Shown here: positions 16,148 through 25,981 of the stretch, piece by piece
How positions within the stretch are numbered: the stretch's first letter is position 1
How the letters are laid out: every line of letters begins with the position of its first letter
Source of the DNA: Caballeronia sordidicola
GTDB taxonomy: Bacteria > Pseudomonadota > Gammaproteobacteria > Burkholderiales > Burkholderiaceae
Reading direction: 5' to 3'
Assembly (NCBI RefSeq): GCF_001544455.2
Contig: NZ_FCOC02000025.1
Coordinates: forward strand, 1-64,000
Length of the DNA stretch: 64,000 nt
Notes under the pieces: model-generated
The model's database searches: none
What the model saw: only the letters and a program-made list of their open reading frames with translations
What the model was told of the DNA's origin: nothing
Position numbers and translations under genes: made by a program

Positions 16148-18016
16148 TTACCGATTCGCAGACTGAATAGATTGCAAGACCGGCTGGATAGACGTTTGAT
16201 ATTCAGGCACCCAACGCCGCAGGTCACGACGCACTTCTTCGTCGGCCAACACGCGATGCTGCATTAGCCACGGCAGCAGTTCATCGAGAAAGTGATCAGC
16301 AACTCCGCGCGCTTGCGCGATGCGTAATTTTGGATGCGGTGTACGGGTAGTGGTCTCGTCATCGGCGAGCAATTCTTCGTATAGCTTCTCGCCTGGGCGC
16401 AAACCCGTGAAAACGATTCGGATCTGCTCCTCCGTGAAACCATATAAGCGAATCAAATCGCGCGCGAGGTCTACGATCCGCACCGGTTGACCCATATCGA
16501 GAATAAAGATCTCGCCGCCGCGCCCCATGCTCGACGCCTGCAACACCAATTGGGCGGCCTCGGGAATCGTCATGAAAAAGCGCGTGATTTCCGGGTGTGT
16601 CACCGTCACCGGTCCACCCTTCGCAATCTGCTGCTGGAATTTCGGAATCACGCTGCCCGCGCTGCCTAGCACGTTGCCAAATCGCACTGTCTCGAACTGC
16701 GTGCGTGGCGCGGTTTGCTGCAGCGCCTGGCACGCCATTTCCGCAAGCCGCTTGCTCGCGCCCATAACGTTGGTCGGGTTGACGGCTTTGTCGGTGGAAA
16801 TCAGCACGAAATGGCTGACTTGATGACGAATTGCCGCGCGCGCCACCCGTAATGTGCCCAGAACGTTATTGCGCACCGCGGCCCATGCATTCTGCTCTTC
16901 CATGAGCGGTACATGCTTGTACGCCGCCGCGTGAAACACAATATGCGGCGCAAAGCGCGACATGGTCTGGTCGAGCAGCAGGGAATCCTTGGCGTCGCCA
17001 ATAACTGGAATCACCGACAATTCCGGGAACCGCTCATGCAACTCTTCGACCAGCAAATACATCGCGTATTCGCTCAGGTCGTACGCAACCAGTTGCGCCG
17101 GCGAAAAGCGCAGGATCTGCCGACACAGCTCCGAACCGATAGACCCGCCCGCCCCCGTCACCATGACCACGCGGCCATGCAGCAGTGCTTCCACGTGCGG
17201 CATGTCGATCTTCACCGGTTCGCGGCCAAGCAAATCTTCAAGGTCGATTTGACGAACGCGCGAAAGGAACGCCTGGCCTTGCGTGAGCACGGTTAGTGCG
17301 GGCAAGACCATCGCCTTAACACCCGCGCGTACACACATTGTCGCGACGCGGCGCTGGGCACCGACTGATGCGGAAGGAATCGCGATGATCGCGGTATCGG
17401 CTTTGAGCTGTTCTGCCCAGAGCGGTAATTCGCCAATTGATCCCAGAACCTTATGACCAAGGATTTCGCGGCCGCACTTGGCGGGGTCGTCGTCGAGAAG
17501 GCCGACAAGGCGCCATTCGCTGGAACGCGCGAGTTCGCGCACGAGGTTCGCGCCGGCGGTGCCGGCGCCAAGCACGATCACCGGCTTGCCCTTGCCGATC
17601 AGCCCGCCGTAAAGATAAAACTCCTTCACGGCCCGATACAACGCGCGCGAGCCGCCCGTTGCCATGAACAGCAGCAACGGCGACACAATAAGAACTGACC
17701 GGGGAATGATAGGCAACGGCTGCAACATGGCCGCGCCGATCACCACTATCAGCGCCCCGCTCGCGACGGCTTTCGATATCCGCATGAGGTCTGGCAAGCT
17801 CGCGAAGACCCACATGCCGCGATACAGCCCGAAAATGCGAAACATCACCGCATAGATGACCACGACCCACACAAGCGCGATGATGGCGCCGTGCCAGAAA
17901 TCGTCGGGAACCGAGCCATTGAAGCGAAGGGAATACGCAGCGAGCCACGCGACGACCACCGCTACGACATCGAATCCAAATGCCGCTAAAGAGAGCCATG
18001 AAGGCTTAATTCGCAT
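16148..18016 (-). CDS. wbpM: membrane NDP-sugar 4,6-dehydratase, WbpM/FlaA1/CapD family
   Basis: 622 aa from the ATG at 18016 (MRIKPSWLSL), overlapping the upstream gene by 11 bases; a longer frame to 18205 is a shadow. Four membrane segments fill residues 10-120. Two Rossmann units follow, VLGAGTAGANL (148-158) and VTGAGGSIGSEL (286-297). The active-site region shows STDK (407-410) and MGASK (418-422), where Met replaces the usual Tyr, as in WbpM-type UDP-GlcNAc 4,6-dehydratases. The product is likely a UDP-4-keto-6-deoxy sugar on the way to QuiNAc or FucNAc. In Pseudomonas, wbpV-wbpL-wbpM have the same order as the three genes here. Confidence 0.92.
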   Translation of the reverse strand: MRIKPSWLSLAAFGFDVVAVVVAWLAAYSLRFNGSVPDDFWHGAIIALVWVVVIYAVMFRIFGLYRGMWVFASLPDLMRISKAVASGALIVVIGAAMLQPLPIIPRSVLIVSPLLLFMATGGSRALYRAVKEFYLYGGLIGKGKPVIVLGAGTAGANLVRELARSSEWRLVGLLDDDPAKCGREILGHKVLGSIGELPLWAEQLKADTAIIAIPSASVGAQRRVATMCVRAGVKAMVLPALTVLTQGQAFLSRVRQIDLEDLLGREPVKIDMPHVEALLHGRVVMVTGAGGSIGSELCRQILRFSPAQLVAYDLSEYAMYLLVEELHERFPELSVIPVIGDAKDSLLLDQTMSRFAPHIVFHAAAYKHVPLMEEQNAWAAVRNNVLGTLRVARAAIRHQVSHFVLISTDKAVNPTNVMGASKRLAEMACQALQQTAPRTQFETVRFGNVLGSAGSVIPKFQQQIAKGGPVTVTHPEITRFFMTIPEAAQLVLQASSMGRGGEIFILDMGQPVRIVDLARDLIRLYGFTEEQIRIVFTGLRPGEKLYEELLADDETTTRTPHPKLRIAQARGVADHFLDELLPWLMQHRVLADEEVRRDLRRWVPEYQTSIQPVLQSIQSANR

Positions 18017-19031
18017 CGTTATGCTTATCTTGAGTAAGGGTGAATTGCCGCCAACGGCGGTCGATCTGCCAGCCAACCATCGCCAGGGCACCGTACCAGG
18101 CCCCGAACAGCATCCATTGGACTGCAAGAGGCACGTGAAGTGCTGTGAGTGCCGCCCCGCCACTTCCCAACATAAGCAAGTAATACGCCACGGCAACCCG
18201 GACATGGCTTCCGGTCATTTGCACCAGCCGCTGATAGTAATGTTCGCGATGCGCCAGCCACACCTTTTCACCCCGCGCCAGGCGGCGGCCAAGCGTCACA
18301 GTGGCGTCGACGACGAATGGCGCGAACGCCATCGCCGGGAACCAGATAGGCCACGCGCCGTGTTGCCAGCCCCAGAAACCCAGCGCGCCGGCGAGGAAAC
18401 CGAGCGGTATGGAACCTGCATCGCCTAGAAATATCTTGGCCGGATGAGAATTAAAAATCAAGAATCCGATACCCGCCCCCGCGACACCCGCTGCCGCAGC
18501 CGCCAAAGAAGGCTGAGCCGCAAGCGCGGCAACCGCATAAAAACCGAAGCCCGATACCGCCATGCCGCCGGCCAGCCCGTCAGAACCGTCCATGAAATTG
18601 TAGAGATTGACTACCCAGACCAGAGCAACTACCGCGAGCAGCGCTAGCCACCAGGCGGTATCGACGGTGCTCCAGGCGATCGCCGCGGCGACCACTAAGA
18701 CATGAGCCGCAAAGCGGACGCGTGCCGGCAAGCCACGCCGGTCATCGATCTGGGAAATCATGCCAAGCAACAACGCGCCGAAAGCAATCAGGCGAAAATC
18801 GGGTGCATAGAGAAAAATGGCCAGCGCTAGCGCGGGCACTACGCCCCATCCACCTACGCGTGGCGTGGGACGAGTGTGCAGAGAGCGGTCATTCGGGATA
18901 TCAGTGGCCAACTGCCACGCCAGCCCGGTCTTAAGTAACGTCCACAAAATGACCGCACTCACGCACACGCCTATGAGTACGCAAATGAACGCATCGACCG
19001 CCGTACCGGCGTGTGACAAATCAAGCTGCAT
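18006..19031 (-). CDS. wbpL: undecaprenyl-phosphate sugar-1-phosphate transferase, WecA/WbpL family
   Basis: 341 aa, about ten membrane segments. Family motifs: SQIDDRRGL (metal-binding Asp pair), NLYNFMDGSDGLAGG, KIFLGDAGS and HREHYYQRL on the cytoplasmic loops. The enzyme moves an N-acetylhexosamine (often FucNAc or QuiNAc in WbpL) 1-phosphate to undecaprenyl phosphate and so starts O-chain assembly at the inner membrane. Coupled to wbpM by overlap and 9 bases after the epimerase stop. Confidence 0.94.
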   Translation of the reverse strand: MQLDLSHAGTAVDAFICVLIGVCVSAVILWTLLKTGLAWQLATDIPNDRSLHTRPTPRVGGWGVVPALALAIFLYAPDFRLIAFGALLLGMISQIDDRRGLPARVRFAAHVLVVAAAIAWSTVDTAWWLALLAVVALVWVVNLYNFMDGSDGLAGGMAVSGFGFYAVAALAAQPSLAAAAAGVAGAGIGFLIFNSHPAKIFLGDAGSIPLGFLAGALGFWGWQHGAWPIWFPAMAFAPFVVDATVTLGRRLARGEKVWLAHREHYYQRLVQMTGSHVRVAVAYYLLMLGSGGAALTALHVPLAVQWMLFGAWYGALAMVGWQIDRRWRQFTLTQDKHNDAN

Positions 19032-19040
19032 GCGGATGTC

Positions 19041-20006
19041 TCAATGTGTCGAGCGATACCAGGCCGCCGTCAACGACAGACCTTCCTCGGTCGAATAAGG
19101 CGGGTGCCAGTTCAGGACTTCGCAAATCAGGCTCGTATCGAGTTGCAGGCTGCTGATCAGCCGCTCCACTTGTTCTGTCTTGTGGGTCAGCGTGCCCGCG
19201 AAGCGAAGCCACGATGCCGGAACGGCCAAGAACCGCGCGGGCGCGTTCAACTTCGCCGCCAGCATGCGAGCCAGTTCGGTTACCGTGAGGTCATGGGTAT
19301 CCGTGACGTTGAAAGTGCGGCCGGCTGCGCGCGGATCAGTTGCGCACTGGATCAGAACGTGGGCGAGATTCCCGACAAAAATCATGCTTCGCCGCGCAGG
19401 AATTGCGCCGAGGGGCAATGGAACGCCCGCGGCGATCCCGTGCATCAACCGAAGGAAGTTGGCCCGCACCCCGGGGCCGTAAACCAGGGGCGGCCGCACG
19501 ATCACGATTTCCAGACCGCTTTCAACACCATACGCAAGCAACGCCTGCTCGGCTTCCAATTTAGACACGCCATAAGGGTCATTCGGAGCGGGTTGGTCGA
19601 ACTCGCGCAGCGGTCGGCCATGATCGCTATTGCCCACCGCCTTGACGCTACTGACAAAAACAAAGCGCTGGGCGCCAGCCGCATGGGATGCTTTTGCAAG
19701 CCGTAAAGTCCCTCTGACGTTAGTCTCCCGGTACGCGGCCAGCGGGTCGGTAGCAGTGTCCTGCATCATGTGCACGCGGGCGGCGAGATGAATGACCGAG
19801 CCGCATCTGTAGCTGGGAGGCCAGCGATCCTCGATGCCGGCAAAACCGTCCCCTTCAAGCACCCATTCACGCACCCCCAGCATATCTGATTGCGGACGCC
19901 GCACCAGACCGATGACGTCATCGCCTCGTTCGATCAATGCTTTTACTACTGTGCGCCCAACGAATCCGTTGGCGCCCGATACGAGGACGGCAGCGCTCAT
20001 GGACAC
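19041..20006 (-). CDS. NAD-dependent sugar epimerase/reductase, WbpV/WbpK-like extended SDR
   Basis: 321 aa. The Rossmann start SGANGFVGRTVVKALIERGD is at about 9-28, SSVKAVG gives the catalytic Ser region and YGVSK the Tyr-x3-Lys pair. The family reduces or epimerises nucleotide-sugar intermediates. Its place directly before WbpL and WbpM homologues suggests it turns the 4-keto product of the dehydratase, or UDP-GlcNAc, into the UDP-linked 6-deoxy-HexNAc used by WbpL. The exact stereochemistry cannot be read from sequence. Confidence 0.85.
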   Translation of the reverse strand: MSMSAAVLVSGANGFVGRTVVKALIERGDDVIGLVRRPQSDMLGVREWVLEGDGFAGIEDRWPPSYRCGSVIHLAARVHMMQDTATDPLAAYRETNVRGTLRLAKASHAAGAQRFVFVSSVKAVGNSDHGRPLREFDQPAPNDPYGVSKLEAEQALLAYGVESGLEIVIVRPPLVYGPGVRANFLRLMHGIAAGVPLPLGAIPARRSMIFVGNLAHVLIQCATDPRAAGRTFNVTDTHDLTVTELARMLAAKLNAPARFLAVPASWLRFAGTLTHKTEQVERLISSLQLDTSLICEVLNWHPPYSTEEGLSLTAAWYRSTH

Positions 20007-20201
20007 CCTTCACGGCCACTGCGGATGCTACGAGACGCAGGCGGAGGACAACAGGACCTGCTGGCATTGGTACTGAAACATGGCATCGATAGACCTCAGT
20101 TCTGTAGTATCCCGAAAGGCTGCTTTGCAAACGGCCGGAAATAACTGTGATGATTTTCGAGAGTCTATCAAGCGGCATTGACTATAAGGTAACCACTGCT
20201 C

Positions 20202-21359
20202 TCATTTCGTTACCTGTCGTTTCGGCAACGCCACTGCATCTTCGTAAAGCTGCAGCAGATCGCCTGCACTCCGCTGCCAGTCGAACTGCCCGGCCCGCTT
20301 CACGGATGCAATGCTCAGTGCGTCCCGCTCGTTGCGATTCGCTACAAGTCGAAGCATGGCTTGCGTCCAGCCATTTGTGTCCTCGGGGTCCAACAGGATT
20401 GCGGCATCGCCCGCTACCTCGGGTACCGAGCTCGAAGTGGTGGTGATAGTCGGCGCACCAAACTGCATCCCTTCGAGGACCGGCAGTCCGAAGCCTTCAA
20501 ACAGTGACGGGTAAAGATTCGCGTAGCAGTTCCTGTATAGCCAGATCAACTCTTCGTCCGTCACATAGCCGGTCATCACGACCTGCGCTTCAATACCAAG
20601 CTCGGCCAGATGCTTCTGGAAATCCTCCATGAGCCAGCCCTTGCCACCGGCCAGCACGAGAGGCATGGGCTCGCCGCCAGCTTCGAGATAGTCAGCGTAG
20701 CTTTGCGCCAGACGCCGCTGGTTCTTTCTGGGCTCAACCGTACCCACATTCAACCAGAAACCCTCCGCCGGGATACCGTCGAGCGCCTTCGGGCGCTTGC
20801 CCACCGCCGATGAATCCGCGAAGCGCGAACACGGATAGATCACGCGGATTCGATCTTCCGGGAAATGCGGAAAGACCTTCAGGTAGTGCACACGGGAAGC
20901 TTCGGAGATCGCCACGACCCAATCGGCCGTGACCGATGAACGAAAGACGCCCTCAAAGCATCCAAGCCGGTTGGCCTCGGTGGTCCACGTTGGGTCGATG
21001 AGAAAACCCATATCGTAGAACGTGTAGATCAGCCGGCTTGACGTCATTTGCAATGGCGACCAGAAGTTGTTCGAATGGACGATATCGGGCGAGCCGATTG
21101 ACTGCTCGGCGTCCTCGCTGGTCCAGAATGCGCGTGCGGTCTCTCGCGTGAGATGGCGGGGACCATACTCAACGCTCCTTCCCGAATAAGGATTCATGAC
21201 CGGCATCAGGGCGTCAAAGTAGAAATCGCCGAAGCTCGGATAAAGCGAAAAATTGTGCTCAGGCGCGATGTTGATCATGGCGTGGGCCAACGCATGCGCA
21301 AAATAACCGCAGCCAGCCTTCCCGGAACCGGTCTGCGAAATATCGAATCCGATGTGCAT
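20202..21359 (-). CDS. glycosyltransferase, GT4 family
   Basis: 385 aa from the ATG at 21359 (MHIGFDISQTGSGKAGCG). The C-terminal GT-B domain shows VGTVEPRKNQRRLAQSY, VMTGYVTDEEL and YPSLFEGFGLPVLEGMQFG, with the Glu pair (E-x7-E) that binds the nucleotide-sugar phosphate. It is the first gene of the leftward group, 195 bp ahead of the epimerase. Substrate unknown; a retaining transfer in O-chain assembly at the cytoplasmic face is likely. Confidence 0.9.
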   Translation of the reverse strand: MHIGFDISQTGSGKAGCGYFAHALAHAMINIAPEHNFSLYPSFGDFYFDALMPVMNPYSGRSVEYGPRHLTRETARAFWTSEDAEQSIGSPDIVHSNNFWSPLQMTSSRLIYTFYDMGFLIDPTWTTEANRLGCFEGVFRSSVTADWVVAISEASRVHYLKVFPHFPEDRIRVIYPCSRFADSSAVGKRPKALDGIPAEGFWLNVGTVEPRKNQRRLAQSYADYLEAGGEPMPLVLAGGKGWLMEDFQKHLAELGIEAQVVMTGYVTDEELIWLYRNCYANLYPSLFEGFGLPVLEGMQFGAPTITTTSSSVPEVAGDAAILLDPEDTNGWTQAMLRLVANRNERDALSIASVKRAGQFDWQRSAGDLLQLYEDAVALPKRQVTK

Positions 21360-22233
21360 TCTCAAGTCCTGTTGCACGGCTGATCCCAGGCACGAGTGGC
21401 CCGACGATCTTCTTCTGAAAGCCTTAATAGCTTCAATCGTGCGTTTTCGTTTTTATGTGTAAACCCGCGCAAACAACTCTAGGTACGTACCTGCGGCGCT
21501 GACCCACCACGGGGGACACGATGCGGCAACCAGCAAGCGACGCAAGCGTGGGTACGAAAGCATCCGTTGCCGACCAGTACCGCGGCTGATTTTACCGCAG
21601 GTAACTATTTTAGAAAGAATTACGCAATGGCGCCAGCAAGTGTTGTGCGGATTGCAATCTGCGCAACTTTTAAGCAAAGAGATCGCAGTTAAAGCAAAGA
21701 GGATTTTTTTTGTTACAACTGAGATGTAACTGAGACGTTTCTGAGTGAAATCCGACGTCTACAGGGCGCCCGGAATTGCCGGGCTCTAATTGCGTTTGCT
21801 ATACTCCAAGCTTAGTCAGCAAAGGGTGTTAGCGCGAAAACCGATGCGGGAAACGCCCCAGCGAGTTCGCCCGACCCATTTATTGTGACACGCGCCGGTT
21901 GTTGGCCGCGCGCGGCTGGCAAGTTATCGAGCCGTTAAGCTGGTGCGCTACACTGCCCCGCTGGATCTCGAAATGCTGCGTCCCTTTTGTCAACGCTCCA
22001 CCGGTCGCATGGCTGAATGAGCGTTCAGCACACAATCCTATGTCTTATTAAACGACGCGGGCTGCGTTGGTCGCAAAAGGAACTTTCCATCATTACCCGT
22101 TCCCCAGTTATGTCGCGCGTACGCAGTCTTAAGCGACGACCGGCGCGCTCGATAGTGAAAGTGCATCTGACTTTGTCCTTCGACCAATAAGCACATTTAC
22201 GGCGTACAGCCAAAAGACCTACTAAGGACGTCC
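21360..22233. other. 874-bp divergent regulatory region
   Basis: Separates the leftward glycosyltransferase from rightward manC. No credible gene. It contains a candidate sigma-70 promoter for manC at 21776-21805, which would leave a leader of more than 400 bases. No JUMPstart-type ops sequence was seen. Confidence 0.5.
21776..21805 (+). promoter_or_regulatory. candidate sigma-70 promoter for the manC-wzm-wzt operon
   Basis: TTGCCG (21776-21781) and TATACT (21800-21805) with an 18-base spacer. Each box is close to consensus. It lies about 430 bases ahead of manC, so a closer promoter may also exist. Confidence 0.38.
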
Positions 22234-23649
22234 ATGCAGTTAATTACGACCATTCTTTGCGGCGGCGCTGGCTCCAGATTGTGGCCCGTTTCGCGCGAAC
22301 TTCACCCAAAACCGTTTATCCGACTGGCGGACGGACAGAGTCTCTTGCAAAAGGCTTTCCTGCGGGGTGCACAGCTTTCAGGGCTGACGGAAATTTTGAC
22401 CGTCACGAACCGTGAACTGCTGTTCGCCACGCAAGATGAATTTCGCGCGGTCAATACGACCGGGATACCAGTGTCTTTCGTGCTGGAACCTTGCGGGCGC
22501 AATACGGCCGCAGCCATCGCGATTGCCGCACTGCAAGTCGCCGAGAAACACGGCCCGGACGCGCTCATGCTGGTGCTCGCTGCAGATCATGTGATCGCGG
22601 ACCAAGCGGCGTTTGAGAAGGCCGTACGGACGGCGAGCCAACTAGCGGCATCAGGCAAACTGGTGACCTTCGGCATTCATCCTGATAGCCCTGAGACGGG
22701 TTATGGCTACATCGAGGCGGAAGGCAACACGGTGATTCGATTTGTCGAAAAACCATCAATCGAGGTAGCTCGGGAATATGTGGACTCTGGGCGCTTCCTC
22801 TGGAATTCGGGCATGTTCTGTTTCGCTGCGGGCGCAATGCTGGCGCAGATGAAGCTGCACTGCCCGGACATTCTTGACGCCACGGCCGCTTGCGCCAGGC
22901 AGTCGCGGTCGGCCGAAGGCAAGGGATACACCCAGTTGGAGCTGGACGCCAACACATTCAAGCTGGTGCCGGACTTGTCGATCGACTACGCCATCATGGA
23001 GAAGTCTGATCAAATCGCTGTTGTTCCGTGCAATGTGGGCTGGAGCGACATCGGCTCCTGGACTGCGCTAGGTAATCTGGACGAGCCGGATACAAACGGC
23101 AACCGAATCCAGGGCGACGTGCTCATGCACAACACCCACAACTGCATCATCCACAGTAATGACCGGCTCATGGGCGCGGTTGGCGTGGACGATTTGATCC
23201 TGATCGACACCCCGGACGCGGTTCTTGTCGCTCACAAGTCAAGTGCCCAGGACGTCAAGCAGATCTACTCACAGTTGAAGATCAAGGGCCATGAGGCTTA
23301 CCGTCTGCATCGGACGGTGCACAGGCCATGGGGCACGTATACCGTTCTCGAGGAAGGCAACGATTTCAAAATCAAACGCATCGAAGTGAAGCCGGGGGCG
23401 AGCCTGAGCCTGCAAATGCACCATCACCGCAGCGAGCATTGGATCGTCGTGCGCGGCATGGCGAAGGTGGTGAATGGCGACGCGGAACTGCTCATCAATA
23501 CCAATGAGTCCACCTACATTCCTGCAGGCCACAGACATCGGCTTGAAAACCCGGGCATCCTGAGCCTCGTCATGATCGAGGTTCAAAGCGGACCGTACTT
23601 GGGTGAAGACGATATCGTCCGATTCCAGGACATCTACGGGCGCACCTGA
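22234..23649 (+). CDS. manC: mannose-1-phosphate guanylyltransferase/mannose-6-phosphate isomerase
   Basis: 471 aa, full length for the bifunctional type II enzyme. The N-terminal nucleotidyltransferase has GGAGSRLWPVSRELHPKPF (about 10-28) and RFVEKP. The C-terminal cupin isomerase domain has RPWGTYTVLEEG, then LSLQMHHHRSEHWIVVRG and ESTYIPAGHRHRLEN. It makes GDP-mannose from mannose-1-phosphate and can supply mannose-6-phosphate. With gmd and fcl in this window it would feed GDP-L-fucose; no phosphomannomutase is present here. Confidence 0.96.
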   Translation: MQLITTILCGGAGSRLWPVSRELHPKPFIRLADGQSLLQKAFLRGAQLSGLTEILTVTNRELLFATQDEFRAVNTTGIPVSFVLEPCGRNTAAAIAIAALQVAEKHGPDALMLVLAADHVIADQAAFEKAVRTASQLAASGKLVTFGIHPDSPETGYGYIEAEGNTVIRFVEKPSIEVAREYVDSGRFLWNSGMFCFAAGAMLAQMKLHCPDILDATAACARQSRSAEGKGYTQLELDANTFKLVPDLSIDYAIMEKSDQIAVVPCNVGWSDIGSWTALGNLDEPDTNGNRIQGDVLMHNTHNCIIHSNDRLMGAVGVDDLILIDTPDAVLVAHKSSAQDVKQIYSQLKIKGHEAYRLHRTVHRPWGTYTVLEEGNDFKIKRIEVKPGASLSLQMHHHRSEHWIVVRGMAKVVNGDAELLINTNESTYIPAGHRHRLENPGILSLVMIEVQSGPYLGEDDIVRFQDIYGRT

Positions 23650-23721
23650 TAATCGCAGTACGGTCGAGCAACGGCATCTCGCCGGGGCTTGCGGTTTCCA
23701 TTATTGAGGCCGGTTAGTTTA

Positions 23722-24546
23722 ATGAGTGATAAATACGCTGCATCACCAGCCGCGATGCTGAGAAGTCTCGCACAGCACCGGCACTTGCTGCGTGATCTAG
23801 TGAAGCGGGACTTCATTGGTCGCTACAAAGGCTCAATGCTCGGTGTCGTCTGGTCGCTCTTCAATCCGCTTTTCATGCTGGCAATTTATACGTTCGTTTT
23901 CAGCGTGGCATTCAAGGCACGCTGGGGTGGTCACAGCGATGAAAGCAAGGTCGCTTTCGCCATTGTCTTGTTTTCGGGAATAATCGTTCATACGTTCTTT
24001 GCGGAATGTCTGAATCGTTCTCCGGGGCTTATCACTGGCCACGCAAACTATGTTACGAAGGTAGTCTTCCCGCTCGAAATGCTGCCTTGGATGGCATTGC
24101 TTTCAGCCTTCCTGCACTTTCTCGTGAGCTTCGCCGCGTTGATCGGATTCTGCCTGATTTCCGGCGCAACACTACATATAGAAGGCTTGTTGATTCCGAT
24201 CGCGCTATTTCCTTTGGTCCTGATGATCCTTGGCTTGTCATGGATTCTTGCGTCGCTGGGAGTGTACTTGCGAGATCTGTCGCAAGTGATTGGCATGCTC
24301 GTCACGATATCAATGTTTCTCGCGCCGGTGTTCTATCCAATCGAATCGTTGCCTAAAGCATATCAGGGGTTCCTGATATGGAATCCGATTACCCTGCCTG
24401 TGATCCAGGTACGCAATCTACTACTGTGGGGGAAGTCGTTTGAGTGGCAAGCATGGGGCATCAGCCTCATAGCAGGCCTCGTCGTTTTTCAGACGGGATA
24501 TTGGTGGTTTCAGAAATCGCGTCGGGGTTTCGCTGATGTCGTCTAA
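23722..24546 (+). CDS. wzm: O-polysaccharide ABC exporter, permease subunit Wzm
   Basis: 274 aa from the ATG at 23722; an upstream TTG in frame is less likely. About six membrane segments, with the ABC-2 type signature RDFIGRYKGSMLGVVWSLF near residues 28-46 and FLAPVFYPIESLP near the end. It moves undecaprenyl-linked polysaccharide across the inner membrane with Wzt. The stop overlaps the wzt start by 11 bases. Its presence marks an ABC-transporter-dependent assembly route. Confidence 0.95.
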   Translation: MSDKYAASPAAMLRSLAQHRHLLRDLVKRDFIGRYKGSMLGVVWSLFNPLFMLAIYTFVFSVAFKARWGGHSDESKVAFAIVLFSGIIVHTFFAECLNRSPGLITGHANYVTKVVFPLEMLPWMALLSAFLHFLVSFAALIGFCLISGATLHIEGLLIPIALFPLVLMILGLSWILASLGVYLRDLSQVIGMLVTISMFLAPVFYPIESLPKAYQGFLIWNPITLPVIQVRNLLLWGKSFEWQAWGISLIAGLVVFQTGYWWFQKSRRGFADVV

Positions 24547-25981
24547 AGAAATTGTCATCGATATTCAGAATCTCAGCAAACGATACGAAATCTACAAGAC
24601 GCCGCGAGACCGACTCAAGCAGCTCGTCCTTCCGCGCCTCTTCCGAATGATCAATCGGACCATGAGTGCCTTCAGACTCTCAAAGCTCAAGCCACCGCCG
24701 CATTATTTCCGCGAATTCTGGGCGCTGACCAATGTTTCGCTACAAGTGCGCGCGGGAGAAACGCTCGGGATCGTTGGCCGGAATGGCAGCGGCAAAAGCA
24801 CGCTGTTGCAACTCCTCGCGGGAACGCTAACGCCCACAAACGGCAGTGTTGCGGTCAACGGGCGCATCGCCGCCTTGCTCGAACTGGGCAGCGGCTTTAA
24901 TCCAGAGTTCACCGGTCGCGAAAATGTGTTTCTAAACGGGCGGATTCTCGGACTAACGCAAAAGCAAATAGAGGAGCGGTACGATCAGATAGTCGACTTT
25001 GCCGATATTGGCTCGTTCATCGATCAGCCGGTCAAGACCTATTCGAGCGGTATGTTCGTGCGCCTTGCGTTTGCAGTGCAAGCACACATCGACGCATCGA
25101 TCGTAATCATTGACGAGGCGCTCGCCGTGGGCGACGTGTTTTTCACACAGAAGTGCTTTGCTCGTCTTCGCGAACTGGTGGACGGTGGCGCTGCAGTGGT
25201 TCTCGTGACGCACGATATGGCAACGGTTACGCAGTTCTGCACGCGCGTGCTAGTACTCAACAATGGCGAGGAGATGTTTAGTGGGGAGCCCGTACCCGCC
25301 ATCCGTCGTTACATGGCGCTCCAACGTGATGCGGTGCCAGGCATCACGGCGCGTACGCGAATTGCGGAGAAGTTGAAACTACGCGGCGATCAAAAGCCGG
25401 CCTCTCGGGGTTTCGACTGGCCTTCCGACGACGCTTTTTTCGAAACCGACAAAGTGGATATCGTAGGTACCGGGCAGGCAGAATTCATCGGGGTAGCGCT
25501 CTGCGATGAAACCGGTGAAGCGGCACGCGTTTTCCAAATGGGCGACACGGCCGACTTTTTTGTCGAATATCGGCTGCTCAGGGATATCGACGTTCCAATC
25601 CTCGGGGTTACGATCGCGAATGAAAAAGGCTTGCTTGTTCATGGCAAAAACTCTATTCAGCATAAACTGAATGCGCCGGACTCCGCACACGTTGGACAAA
25701 CGCTGCGGTATCGGCAGCGCATTGCGCTTGATCTCGCACCGGGGGAGTACAGCTTTGTAGTTGGACTGGCGACCACCGATGCCGACACATACCGGCACAG
25801 CGAACATATGTCTCACGGCGACCTGTCTAACTCGATACACCGCGTACTCTCTGTGGGTAATGCGGGGACTTTTACCGTCGGCCTGCGCCGCGACGGGATC
25901 GCGTTGACTCATCACGGTCTCGCGAACCTACCTGGCGCGTGCGACCTGTTTGTTACAAGCGTTGAGAAGGAAGGCACATGA
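24536..25981 (+). CDS. wzt: O-polysaccharide ABC exporter, ATPase subunit Wzt with C-terminal extension
   Basis: 481 aa, about twice a bare ATPase. The ATP-binding domain (1-260) has Walker A GRNGSGKST (81-89), signature YSSGM (169-173), Walker B IVIIDEA (189-195) and the switch His in LVTHDM. Residues about 300-480 form a strand-rich Wzt C-terminal domain (EFIGVALCDETGEAARVFQM, LGVTIANEKGLLVHG, APGEYSFVVGLAT). In other species this domain binds the capped, non-reducing end of the O-chain, so export waits for chain termination. That agrees with the kinase/methyltransferase gene overlapping its end by 4 bases. Confidence 0.95.
   Translation: MSSKEIVIDIQNLSKRYEIYKTPRDRLKQLVLPRLFRMINRTMSAFRLSKLKPPPHYFREFWALTNVSLQVRAGETLGIVGRNGSGKSTLLQLLAGTLTPTNGSVAVNGRIAALLELGSGFNPEFTGRENVFLNGRILGLTQKQIEERYDQIVDFADIGSFIDQPVKTYSSGMFVRLAFAVQAHIDASIVIIDEALAVGDVFFTQKCFARLRELVDGGAAVVLVTHDMATVTQFCTRVLVLNNGEEMFSGEPVPAIRRYMALQRDAVPGITARTRIAEKLKLRGDQKPASRGFDWPSDDAFFETDKVDIVGTGQAEFIGVALCDETGEAARVFQMGDTADFFVEYRLLRDIDVPILGVTIANEKGLLVHGKNSIQHKLNAPDSAHVGQTLRYRQRIALDLAPGEYSFVVGLATTDADTYRHSEHMSHGDLSNSIHRVLSVGNAGTFTVGLRRDGIALTHHGLANLPGACDLFVTSVEKEGT

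Noticed and set aside
18017..18205. N-terminal extension of the WbpM-like protein to 685 aa
   Set aside because: It lies in another frame of the wbpL gene; MRIKPSWLSL at 18016 starts directly before the first membrane span.
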